Source: CAMYLR01 sp039588915
GTDB lineage: Bacteria; Gemmatimonadota; Gemmatimonadetes; JACCXV01; JAHWKZ01
Direction of reading: 5' to 3'
Assembly (NCBI GenBank): GCA_039588915.1
Contig: JBDGYV010000001.1
Location: 1-64,000 of the forward strand
Length of the DNA stretch: 64,000 bases
Below the pieces are notes generated by a model. The model ran no database searches and had not been told where the DNA came from. It saw nothing but the letters and a program-made list of their open reading frames with translations. Shown here piece by piece: positions 26,368 to 34,778 of this stretch (position 1 is the first letter of the stretch; each line of letters begins with the position of its first letter). The position numbers and the translations under genes were made by a program.

Positions 26368-29300
26368 GTGGTTCTACAATCGATGTTGAAAGTGCTTGTC
26401 GGGGACAAGCACGGTCGCGAGCGAAAACGGCTGTGGCCGATTATCGAAGAGATCAATGGGCTGGCTGCATCGATGGAGTCGTACTCCGACGACCAACTGC
26501 AAGCCAAAACCAAGGAGTTTCGTCGTCGGCTTGGCGAAGGCGAGGACCTCGATGACATCCTGACCGAGGCGTTTGCTGTCGTTAAAGAAGCGTGTCGCCG
26601 AAATCTCGGTCGCAGCTGGAACGTGACCGACCAGGAGTTCACCTGGGACATGGTGCCCTACGACGTACAGCTATTCGGTGGCATCGTGCTCCATGAAGGG
26701 AAGATCGCCGAGATGGCAACCGGCGAGGGCAAGACGTTGGTCGCGGTCCTTCCGCTGTATCTCAACGCCCTCGGTGGCGAGGGCGCGCACCTAGTGACCG
26801 TCAACGACTATCTCGCTCGGCGCGATTCGGATTGGGTGGCCGAGATCCTCCGTTGGTTGGGGCTCACGGTTGGGGTGATACAGGATGGCATGGACCAAGA
26901 GGATCGCCGGGCGGCTTACCAATGCGACGTGACCTACGGGACGAATAACCAGTTTGGCTTCGACTACTTGCGAGACAACATGGCTGTGACCCCAGAAGGG
27001 CGCGTCCAGCGTGGTCATCACTTTGCGATCATCGATGAGGTCGACTCGGTGCTCATCGACGAGGCGCGTACACCGCTGATTATTTCGGGACCCACTCAAC
27101 ACGATACGTCATCGAAGTTCGGTCAACTGAAGCCGATGGTGGAGCGACTGGTTCGTGATCAGACACGGGTAGTAAACGAGTTGGTCGCAGAGGCCGAGAG
27201 ACTGCTCGACGGAGAGGGGGACGGGGACGGGGAAGAAGACGCCGCCTACGAGGCTGGCATCAAGCTGTTCCAGGCTCAGCGTGGCATGCCCAAGCATCGC
27301 CGGTTGATGAAGGTGCTGAACGAAACCGGGATCAAGAAACTGGTCCAACGAGTAGAGAATGACTTTATGCGCGACAAGCGAGCCCACGAGCTCGACGAGG
27401 CGCTCTTGTTCGCCATGGACGAAAAGGGGCACGATGCCCACTTAACGGACTCTGGCCGCGAGAAGGTCGCCCCCAACGACCCCGAGTTGTTTATCGTACC
27501 GGATTTGTCACAGTTGATGCATGAGATCGACCAAGACACCTCCCTTTCTGAACAGGCGAAGAGCGAGCGCAACGTCGCGCTCGAGCGCGACTATGCCGAA
27601 AAAAGCGAGACGATCCACAATATCGCGCAACTGCTAAAGGCATACGCTCTCTATGAGAAGGACGTCGAGTACGTCGTGCAAGATGAGAAGGTGCTCATTG
27701 TCGACACGTTCACGGGTCGACTCATGCCCGGTCGTCGTTACTCGGACGGGATGCATCAAGCGATCGAGGCCAAGGAGGGAGTCAAGATCGAGGGCGAAAC
27801 ACAGACCCTGGCTACGATCACGATCCAGAATTACTACCGAATGTATGACAAGCTGGCGGGAATGACCGGAACCGCGGAGACGGAGGAAGGCGAATTCTAC
27901 GAGATTTACAAGATGGACGTCATCGTGATTCCGACTAACAAGCCGATTCGCCGCGAGGACTCGGATGACCTGGTGTATCGCACGCGGCGAGAGAAGTACA
28001 ACGCCATCATCGACGAGGTTCAGAGCCAGCACGGACGTGGTCGGCCGGTTCTGGTTGGAACGACATCGGTGGAAGTATCGGAGACGCTCTCGCGGCTTCT
28101 AAAGCGGCGCAACCTGCCGCACAACGTGCTGAATGCCAAACACCACCAGCGAGAGGCGGAGATCGTTGCCAGGGCGGGCCAGCCGGGAGCGATCACGATC
28201 GCCACGAACATGGCTGGACGTGGTACCGACATCAAGCTGGGGGAAGGGATTGTGCCACGGGACTGGCCCGAAGTGCACGATGACGAGCTTCCAGAGGAGA
28301 TCACACGCGACGAGCTAGACCGCCACATGGTCAACGACATGCCGTGGGGGCTCCACATCGTGGGTACCGAGCGGCATGAGGCCCGGCGCATCGACCGCCA
28401 GCTCCGAGGTCGGTCGGGTCGCCAGGGTGACCCCGGGTCCTCGCGTTTCTTCCTGTCACTGGAAGACGATCTGATGCGGCTTTTCAGTTCCGAGCGGATC
28501 GCATCCGTGATGGACAAGCTCGGTGCCGAGGAGGGTGAGGTTATCACCCACTCATTGGTGACGAAATCGATCGAGCGGGCCCAGAAAAAGGTAGAGATAA
28601 ACAACTTTGAGATCCGGAAGCGGTTGCTCGACTACGATGATGTAATGAACAAGCAACGTGAAGTCATCTACGAAATGCGACTACGCGCACTCGATGGCGA
28701 CCGGGAAACCGTCTTCGAAGAGGCGCGCGAAATCGCTTCCGAGGCCGCCGAGGAGAAGCTCGCCGAGTACGTGGATCCCGATGCGTACGCCGAGACATGG
28801 GACTTGGCTGGGTTGAAGGAAAACCTGATGCGGACGTTCTTGCTGCCCTTTGAGTGGATCGACACGCTGATTGATCCGGAATCCGCGGTCGAAAACGAGG
28901 GTGACACGTTGCCGAGCACCTACGACGATCTGCTGTCACAAATACAATCCGACTTGAACGTCGCGTTCGAACGGCGCATCGAGGACTGGGAACCCGAGCG
29001 TGCAGAGCTCATCGTCAGGCAGATCCTGTTGCGAACAATCGATGAGAAATGGCGGGATCATCTATACGAACTCGATCAGCTTCGTACAGGAATCGGATAT
29101 CGCGCATGGGGACAACGTGACCCGTTGATCGAGTATAAGAAGGAAGCGTTTCAGATGTTCGTCGAGATGATGGACGATCTGAGAACCAGCGCCTCGGCGC
29201 TTCTATATCGGGTGCAGCTCGTTGAACCGGGTCAGACCGCGGCAGAGAGCCGGCAGCGCCGCGAGCGGCTTCAGCGACAGCAGGTCGCGCTCCATGCTGC

Positions 29301-29484
29301 TGCGCCGGCGATGGCCGAGACCGCTGCCGCGGTTTCGCCCGCCACACGGACGTCGGCTGGTGTGGAGACAGCTGAAGGGCAGCCAGGTGGTGATCCATAC
29401 GTACGGGACACCGAAAAAGTGGGGCGCAACGATCCGTGCCCGTGCGGTAGCGGAAAGAAGTACAAGAAGTGTCACGGACCGTGA
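26368..29484 (+). CDS. secA: Preprotein translocase ATPase SecA
   Basis: 1038-aa motor driving proteins through SecYEG. Walker A in MATGEGKTLVAVLP, DEAD-type IIDEVDSVLIDEARTP, NMAGRGTDIKLG and QLRGRSGRQGDPGSS are intact. Between the DEAD region and VEYVVQDEKVLIVD there is a large insertion (residues ~270-400) containing GMPKHRRLMKVLNETG and DEKGHDAHLTD, typical of SecA from Bacteroidota and relatives; most bacteria have about 850-900 residues. The tail is Ala-rich and ends in a zinc-binding SEC-C motif, CPCGSGKKYKKCHG. GTG start has AGAGG seven bases upstream. Confidence 0.95.
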   Translation: MVLQSMLKVLVGDKHGRERKRLWPIIEEINGLAASMESYSDDQLQAKTKEFRRRLGEGEDLDDILTEAFAVVKEACRRNLGRSWNVTDQEFTWDMVPYDVQLFGGIVLHEGKIAEMATGEGKTLVAVLPLYLNALGGEGAHLVTVNDYLARRDSDWVAEILRWLGLTVGVIQDGMDQEDRRAAYQCDVTYGTNNQFGFDYLRDNMAVTPEGRVQRGHHFAIIDEVDSVLIDEARTPLIISGPTQHDTSSKFGQLKPMVERLVRDQTRVVNELVAEAERLLDGEGDGDGEEDAAYEAGIKLFQAQRGMPKHRRLMKVLNETGIKKLVQRVENDFMRDKRAHELDEALLFAMDEKGHDAHLTDSGREKVAPNDPELFIVPDLSQLMHEIDQDTSLSEQAKSERNVALERDYAEKSETIHNIAQLLKAYALYEKDVEYVVQDEKVLIVDTFTGRLMPGRRYSDGMHQAIEAKEGVKIEGETQTLATITIQNYYRMYDKLAGMTGTAETEEGEFYEIYKMDVIVIPTNKPIRREDSDDLVYRTRREKYNAIIDEVQSQHGRGRPVLVGTTSVEVSETLSRLLKRRNLPHNVLNAKHHQREAEIVARAGQPGAITIATNMAGRGTDIKLGEGIVPRDWPEVHDDELPEEITRDELDRHMVNDMPWGLHIVGTERHEARRIDRQLRGRSGRQGDPGSSRFFLSLEDDLMRLFSSERIASVMDKLGAEEGEVITHSLVTKSIERAQKKVEINNFEIRKRLLDYDDVMNKQREVIYEMRLRALDGDRETVFEEAREIASEAAEEKLAEYVDPDAYAETWDLAGLKENLMRTFLLPFEWIDTLIDPESAVENEGDTLPSTYDDLLSQIQSDLNVAFERRIEDWEPERAELIVRQILLRTIDEKWRDHLYELDQLRTGIGYRAWGQRDPLIEYKKEAFQMFVEMMDDLRTSASALLYRVQLVEPGQTAAESRQRRERLQRQQVALHAAAPAMAETAAAVSPATRTSAGVETAEGQPGGDPYVRDTEKVGRNDPCPCGSGKKYKKCHGP

Positions 29485-29542
29485 TTACGCGGTCGGCTTG
29501 GCGTGGCTGGCACTGCGCGCCATTTCCAATCGGAGGACAACG

Positions 29543-30685
29543 ATGATCGGAGTGCTCGAACGTCTTTCAGGTGGGGCCGGGGTTCTGCGTCGCTTCGGGA
29601 ACTCCTATCTGCCTGGAGACGATGACGTATACGTGCCGGCCCGGCTAATCGAACGGTACGGCCTGCGCAAAGGCGACGCTGTCGACGGTGAGATCGGCGC
29701 ACCGCCGGGGAAAGGAAAGCTCGCACCGCTTACGACGGTCACCTCGGTGAACGGCGAACCGCCGGACCAAGCGCGTTCGAGGCCCCAGTTCAAGAAACTG
29801 CGCGCATCCCATCCTGACGAACGGCTGCGTCTAGAGCTCTCGGACAAAGCCTCTGAAAGTCTTCAGAATGGCGCCGGAATCACCAACCGCATCCTCGATC
29901 TCATCGTTCCACTCGGCAAGGGCCAGCGCGCATTGATCGTGGCGCCATCCAAGGCGGGTAAGACGATGCTGCTGCAGGCCGTGATGCGTGGAGTCGTGGC
30001 GAACGACCCCGAGGCCGAGTTGATCGTGTTGCTTGTGGATGAGCGGCCCGAAGAGGTTACTGAGATGGAGCGCATGGTCGAGTCGTTGGGGCGGGGAGAG
30101 ACGGTGGCCTCTTCATTCGATTTCCCTCCGCATCGTCACGTACAGGTGGCCGAGATGGCACTCGAGCGCGCTAGGCGGCTGGTCGAATCAGGGAAGGACG
30201 TCGTCCTGGTATTGGATTCGATCACCCGTTTGGCGAGAGCGCACAACTCGATCGAACGCTCGAGCGGACGCACCCTATCGGGTGGCATCGAAGCGGGTGC
30301 TCTTGACGCCCCAAAGCGCTTTTTTGGCTCGGCCAGGAAGGTGGTCGGTGATCGCGGTGGGAGTTTGACGATCGTGGCGACTGCACTGATCGACACTGGC
30401 AGCCGTGCGGACGAAGTCATATTCGAGGAGTTCAAAGGCACAGGTAACGCCGAGATCGTCCTGTCCAGGGAGCTAGCTGATCAGCGTATTTGGCCAGCGA
30501 TCGATGTTACTGCCAGCGGTACGCGCAAGGAGGAGTTGCTGTACGCCAAGGAGAATCTCGAACGGCTGCAGATGTTGCGGCGGTTCCTGTCGGAGATGCG
30601 CACCACCGAAGCCGCGGAGTTCTTGATCGACAAGATTCGCAACACGGATTCGAATGCCGAGCTGATCGCCAGCATGTCAGGCTGA
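29543..30685 (+). CDS. rho: Transcription termination factor Rho, lacking the N-terminal helical domain
   Basis: 380-aa hexameric RNA helicase. It starts directly with the RNA-binding cold-shock-like domain (GVLRRFGNSYLPGDDDVYV, residues ~13-31) and lacks the ~45-residue helical Rho_N domain that usually precedes it. The motor is complete: Walker A VAPSKAGKTML, VLLVDERPEEVTEM, Walker B VVLVLDSITRLAR and Q/R-loop region LSGGIEAGALDAPKRFFG. ATG 29543 is preceded by GGAGG; the frame is open further upstream, but that stretch lies inside secA in another frame. Follows secA after 58 bases. Confidence 0.9.
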   Translation: MIGVLERLSGGAGVLRRFGNSYLPGDDDVYVPARLIERYGLRKGDAVDGEIGAPPGKGKLAPLTTVTSVNGEPPDQARSRPQFKKLRASHPDERLRLELSDKASESLQNGAGITNRILDLIVPLGKGQRALIVAPSKAGKTMLLQAVMRGVVANDPEAELIVLLVDERPEEVTEMERMVESLGRGETVASSFDFPPHRHVQVAEMALERARRLVESGKDVVLVLDSITRLARAHNSIERSSGRTLSGGIEAGALDAPKRFFGSARKVVGDRGGSLTIVATALIDTGSRADEVIFEEFKGTGNAEIVLSRELADQRIWPAIDVTASGTRKEELLYAKENLERLQMLRRFLSEMRTTEAAEFLIDKIRNTDSNAELIASMSG

Positions 30686-30728
30686 ACCCGCCCAGACCCC
30701 CGGCCTCCGCCTTGCAATACCCGTCCGC

Positions 30729-31418
30729 ATGACAGCGGACTTGCCCTCGATAAAAGATTGGCCAGCCGAGGACAGGCCTCGCGAACGCCTCGAACGGCTG
30801 GGTGCCCCGGCGCTATCGACCGTCGAGTTGCTGACGCTCCTGGTCGGCAGCGGTGGGCGTGGGAGATCAGCGGATACGGTGGCCAGACACGTCGTCGCCA
30901 CCTACCCAAGCCTGCGTCAGCTTGCGTCGAAGACGATGTCCGAGCTGGCGATAACACCGGGGATCGGTGCTGCCACCGCTGCACGGCTGATGGCGGCGCT
31001 CGAGATCGGACGCCGGCTGCAGCGTGAGCGACGGGCGCGACAGCCGATGCTGGCCACGCCACGCGCAGTGTGGCGTCATCTGGCGCTCGAGCTCAGGGAT
31101 CGCGAGCGGGAGCGGTTTGTGGCGCTGTGTCTGAACACGCGAAACGAGCTGCTGAGCGAGGTGATCGTATCACTGGGCTCGCTGAGCGCTAGCATCGTCC
31201 ACCCGCGGGAGGTCTTCAAGCCGGCGATGGCATGCTCGGCGGCGAGCCTGGTCATCGCCCACAATCACCCTTCGGGGGATCCGTCGCCGAGTCGCGAAGA
31301 TCGTGAGGTCACACACGTTCTCGCAGAGGCAGGCCAGCTGCTTGATATCCCGCTCCACGACCATGTGATTGTAGGCGCTGATTCCTATTTCTCGTTCAAA
31401 GACGCCGGTCTCATCTAG
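30729..31418 (+). CDS. radC: RadC family JAMM-domain protein
   Basis: 229-aa protein with N-terminal helix-hairpin-helix (ITPGIGAATAARLMAALEIG, residues ~76-95) and C-terminal metal-dependent JAB/MPN domain with motif HNHPSGDPSPSREDREVT. The family was once called a DNA repair protein, but its real function is unsettled. Metal ligands (two His and Asp in that motif and an upstream Glu) are intact. Own start 43 bases after rho; the gene after it appears to have its own promoter. Confidence 0.9.
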   Translation: MTADLPSIKDWPAEDRPRERLERLGAPALSTVELLTLLVGSGGRGRSADTVARHVVATYPSLRQLASKTMSELAITPGIGAATAARLMAALEIGRRLQRERRARQPMLATPRAVWRHLALELRDRERERFVALCLNTRNELLSEVIVSLGSLSASIVHPREVFKPAMACSAASLVIAHNHPSGDPSPSREDREVTHVLAEAGQLLDIPLHDHVIVGADSYFSFKDAGLI

Positions 31419-31429
31419 GCTCGGGCGGT

Positions 31430-31459
31430 TTGGACGTAGACTAGATGTGGTTATATTAT
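31430..31459 (+). promoter_or_regulatory. Putative promoter in an AT-rich patch upstream of the small unknown gene
   Basis: The 90-base gap after radC is unusually AT-rich for this genome. A -35-like TTGGAC (31430-31435) is followed by overlapping -10 candidates TATATT (16-base spacing) and TATTAT (18-base spacing), each five of six consensus. Either would start transcription near 31465, leaving a ~40-base leader. The -35 match is weak. Confidence 0.45.
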
Positions 31460-31508
31460 AGTAGGTTCTATTCAGTGATCTGTTACACTATACGCTTGGG
31501 AGTCTGCC

Positions 31509-31862
31509 ATGGGATTCAAAACCTACTTTCCGCAGCGAGGTCCATCCTCAGGGAAGACGACCGTTCGCATTCTCAGAAACGGCGACTTATCGATCAGCCC
31601 CGGCCTTCGCGAGCGGTGGTTTGGCAAGGCTGGGTTCATCGAGCTTCTCTACGACCCAGAGGCAGGGAAGGTGGGGCTCAAGCCGCGCCCCAAAGCGACC
31701 CGGGCCACGTACAAGCTGAGACCATCCCCACAGGGCGGACGACGCTTCTACGTCTCCGGAGGTCAGTTTCTGGAGGCCTGCGGAATCAAGATCGGAAAGG
31801 TGAAGAACCACGAGGCGCGATGGAACGAACAAGAAAGTCTGGTCGAGTTCTCGGTGAAATGA
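31509..31862 (+). CDS. Small basic protein of unknown function
   Basis: 117-aa basic protein with no signal peptide or membrane segment. It looks like a mostly beta structure in two halves: TTVRILRNGDLSISPGLR with GFIELLYDPEAGKVGLKP, then RRFYVSGGQFLEACGI with EARWNEQESLVEFSVK. The N-terminal half is faintly reminiscent of AbrB-like DNA-binding hairpins, but I cannot assign a family. The ATG has GGGAG eight bases upstream. It has its own likely promoter and lies 16 bases before rel, with which it may be co-transcribed. Confidence 0.65.
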   Translation: MGFKTYFPQRGPSSGKTTVRILRNGDLSISPGLRERWFGKAGFIELLYDPEAGKVGLKPRPKATRATYKLRPSPQGGRRFYVSGGQFLEACGIKIGKVKNHEARWNEQESLVEFSVK

Positions 31863-31878
31863 GAACGGGTAAACTGCC

Positions 31879-34059
31879 ATGGATACAAACTCCTTCCTTG
31901 AGTCCCTCCGACCCTATGCGGAACGGCTAGACCTCGAGCAGATCCAGCGCGTCTACGATTTTGGGGAGCGCGCTCACGGTGGTCAGAAGCGGCTCTCTGG
32001 CGATCCATTCATTTCACATTGCGCGGAGATAGCGGGCATTCTCCTCGACCTGAACCTGGTCGACACACATACGATCGCAGCGGCGCTGCTCCACGATGTC
32101 GTCGAGGATACTGACACGACGATTGAGGAGATCCAAACCGAGTTCGGTGCGGATGTCGCGCAACTCGTCGACGGTGTGACCAAGATCGGACACCTGAAGT
32201 TTAGATCGCGGGAAGAGCGCCAAGTCGAGAACTACCGCAAGTTGCTGCTCTCGATGGCTCGCGACATCCGAATCATCATGATCAAGCTCGCCGACCGGCT
32301 GCACAACATGCGGACGTTGGAGTTCTTGCCAGAGGAGAAGAGGCGCCGGATCGCGGGTGAGACACGCGACGTCTATGCGCCGCTCGCTCATCGGTTTGGA
32401 ATGGCGAAGATCCGCTGGGAGTTGGATGACCTCGCCTTCAAGTTCTTGGAGCCCGATGAGTACCGCTCATTGGTCAAGCAAGTGAAAGCCAAGCGGAAAG
32501 AGCGCGAGCGGATGATCGCTGCCATCGAGAACCCCCTCAGGGAAGAGCTTGAACGGGCCGGGATCGAGGCCGAAATGGCCGGTCGCCCCAAGCATCTTTG
32601 GTCGATCCAGAAGAAGATGGTATCGCGGCAGAAACCGTATGAGGGGATCTATGATCTACTAGCTATTCGTGTGCTCACCAAGACGGTCCGCGATTGCTAC
32701 CACGTCTTAGGATTGATTCACACGCTGTGGACACCGGTCCATGAGCGTTTCAAGGATTACATCGCGACGCCGAAGTCAAACATGTATCAGTCGCTTCATA
32801 CAACCGTATTCGGTCCCGGCGGAACATTATACGAGATCCAGATCCGGACCTGGGAGATGCATCTGACCGCAGAGGTGGGTATCGCAGCTCACTGGAAGTA
32901 CAAAGAGGGTCGGACTGGGACCGAGCTTGATGAGCAACTGGCATGGTTCCGACAGATTCTGGAGTGGCAACAGGACATGACGGATCCCGACGAGTTCCTC
33001 GAGTACCTGCACATCGATCTCTATAAGGACGAGATCTTCATCTTCACACCCAAGGGCGATGTCGTTCAGCTTCCCGTTGGGTCGACACCGATTGACTTCG
33101 CATTTCAGGTGCATACCGAGGTCGGTATGCATTGCTCTGGAGCCAGAGTGAACGGCCGCATGGTCCCGCTCCATCGAAAGCTGCGCTCTGGCGAGACCGT
33201 CGAGGTTTTGACCAGCGCCAATCAACGCCCCTCGCGTGATTGGCTCCATTTCGTGAGAACTTCAAAGGCGCGGTCGATCGTCCGTCGCACGATTCGGGCT
33301 GAAGAGCACGCTAGCTCGGTAGCGCTCGGAAAAGAGCTGCTCGACAAGCAGTACCGCCGGGGAAGAGTGAAGAGGCCGACCGACAAGAGACTCGAAGCGG
33401 TGGCCGAGTCCCTCGGCCACGACGGTGTCGAGAAGCTGCACGCTGCGGTCGGCCGAGGGGATGTCACGCCGATTCAGGTCGTGAATGCGCTCTTTCCCGA
33501 GAAGGAAACGCGCGGGCCGGAGCCGGGTTCGGCCTTCGAACGGCTGGTCGAACGGATCAAGGGTCGCCCAGGAGGGGTGCGGATCCAAGGCGTCGACAAC
33601 ATGATGGTCCGCTTCAGCCAGTGCTGTCAGCCGATTCCGGGCGACGAGATCATGGGATACGTCACTCGCGGGCGCGGAGTATCGGTCCATCGCGCCGACT
33701 GTCCGAACATCCTCAATCTCACTGATGAACCAGATCGCAAGATCAAGGTTCAGTGGGATACGCGCGGAGCGCAAACGTTTATCGTTCGATTGGTCGTCGT
33801 CGGCACGGATCGACGGGGCCTTTTTGCCGATGTCGCGGGAGCAGTTTCACGAACCTCGACGGATATCAAGAGCGCCGATCTCGCGGCGACCGACACCGGA
33901 ATCGAGGGGACATTTGTGGTCGAGGTTACGGATCTCGCCCACTTGAAACGGGTCATCGAGGCGATGAAGTCGATCGATGGCATCCTAGAAGTCGAAAGAA
34001 AGGAATACTTTGGCGCTGAACATTTGGACGTCTCAGCAGATCGCGCCATTGAAGCCTGA
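31879..34059 (+). CDS. rel: Bifunctional (p)ppGpp synthetase/hydrolase
   Basis: 726-aa stringent-response enzyme. The HD hydrolase domain is complete (HGGQKRLSGDPFISH, ALLHDVVEDTD, KLADRLHNMRTL, residues ~30-160), so it should degrade (p)ppGpp. The synthetase domain has YEGIYDLLAIRV, YQSLHTTV and EIQIRTWEMH, and the motif RFKD, which marks bifunctional Rel rather than RelA-only enzymes (EFDD). Then TGS (FTPKGDVVQLPVG), a zinc-finger-like FSQCCQPIPGDEI, and a C-terminal ACT domain. It is probably the main alarmone enzyme of the cell. Confidence 0.95.
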   Translation: MDTNSFLESLRPYAERLDLEQIQRVYDFGERAHGGQKRLSGDPFISHCAEIAGILLDLNLVDTHTIAAALLHDVVEDTDTTIEEIQTEFGADVAQLVDGVTKIGHLKFRSREERQVENYRKLLLSMARDIRIIMIKLADRLHNMRTLEFLPEEKRRRIAGETRDVYAPLAHRFGMAKIRWELDDLAFKFLEPDEYRSLVKQVKAKRKERERMIAAIENPLREELERAGIEAEMAGRPKHLWSIQKKMVSRQKPYEGIYDLLAIRVLTKTVRDCYHVLGLIHTLWTPVHERFKDYIATPKSNMYQSLHTTVFGPGGTLYEIQIRTWEMHLTAEVGIAAHWKYKEGRTGTELDEQLAWFRQILEWQQDMTDPDEFLEYLHIDLYKDEIFIFTPKGDVVQLPVGSTPIDFAFQVHTEVGMHCSGARVNGRMVPLHRKLRSGETVEVLTSANQRPSRDWLHFVRTSKARSIVRRTIRAEEHASSVALGKELLDKQYRRGRVKRPTDKRLEAVAESLGHDGVEKLHAAVGRGDVTPIQVVNALFPEKETRGPEPGSAFERLVERIKGRPGGVRIQGVDNMMVRFSQCCQPIPGDEIMGYVTRGRGVSVHRADCPNILNLTDEPDRKIKVQWDTRGAQTFIVRLVVVGTDRRGLFADVAGAVSRTSTDIKSADLAATDTGIEGTFVVEVTDLAHLKRVIEAMKSIDGILEVERKEYFGAEHLDVSADRAIEA

Positions 34060-34077
34060 GGCGCTGGAACTTCGTTG

Positions 34078-34743
34078 ATGCCTCGGGGTCTGAGAAAAAC
34101 GATGTGGATCTTGAAGGCGATAGCGACATTGCTGGCCGTTCCGGCTGGGCTATCAGGTGGCCAGGACCCGGAGGCGTTGGCCCAACGCGCGGACCAAGCT
34201 CTGTCGGAACTTACGACGATGAGGGCGACGTTTACGCAGCACGTCGAGAACCCGGTTCTCGAACGTACGACGGTAGGACGCGGGATCTTGACCTACCGAG
34301 CACCGGCTCGATTCCGTATTGCGTACAGTGATCCCGCCGGTGACGTCGTTGTCAACGATGCGACCCACGTGTGGATCTACCTGCCGTCTAGCCAACCGGG
34401 TCAGGTGGTCCGACAATTGGCTGCTGCGAGCGGGGTCCAGAACCCACTCACCTTTTTGCGCGATCTTCGCGGCAGCTACGCGCCCAAGGCGGCTCACCCC
34501 GACATCGTCGCCGGCATGACCGCTGATAGACTGACGCTGGCGCCCCTCGGAACCAACACGCCGTATACCCATCTCAAGGTTTGGATTGATAGGGTCAGCG
34601 GGCTGCTGCGTCAGGTAGAAACACGCACCGCAGAAGGCGTGACGACGCGGTACACGTTCGAGACACTGGAGCCGAACGTGCAACTGGCGGCATCGGCGTT
34701 CCGGTTCGAAGTTCCCTCCGACGTGGAGATCTTCGACCAGTAG
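34078..34743 (+). CDS. lolA: Outer-membrane lipoprotein carrier LolA
   Basis: 221-aa periplasmic chaperone that ferries lipoproteins from the inner to the outer membrane. It has a signal peptide (hydrophobic core ILKAIATLLAVPAGL, residues ~10-25) and LolA features: MRATFTQHVENP, GRGILTYRAPARFRIAYSDP, and VWIYLPSS. Starts at ATG 34078, 18 bases after rel (a TTG one codon upstream is also possible). Several lipoprotein genes in this window would be its cargo. Confidence 0.85.
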   Translation: MPRGLRKTMWILKAIATLLAVPAGLSGGQDPEALAQRADQALSELTTMRATFTQHVENPVLERTTVGRGILTYRAPARFRIAYSDPAGDVVVNDATHVWIYLPSSQPGQVVRQLAAASGVQNPLTFLRDLRGSYAPKAAHPDIVAGMTADRLTLAPLGTNTPYTHLKVWIDRVSGLLRQVETRTAEGVTTRYTFETLEPNVQLAASAFRFEVPSDVEIFDQ

Positions 34744-34778
34744 CCGAGATCGTTTCGCGGAGCGTCGCAAACGCCGAC

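Noticed and set aside
29222..29542. Upstream extension of rho into secA
   Set aside because: The extra 107 codons are the other reading frame of the Ala-rich end and zinc motif of secA; GGAGG before ATG 29543 marks the true rho start.
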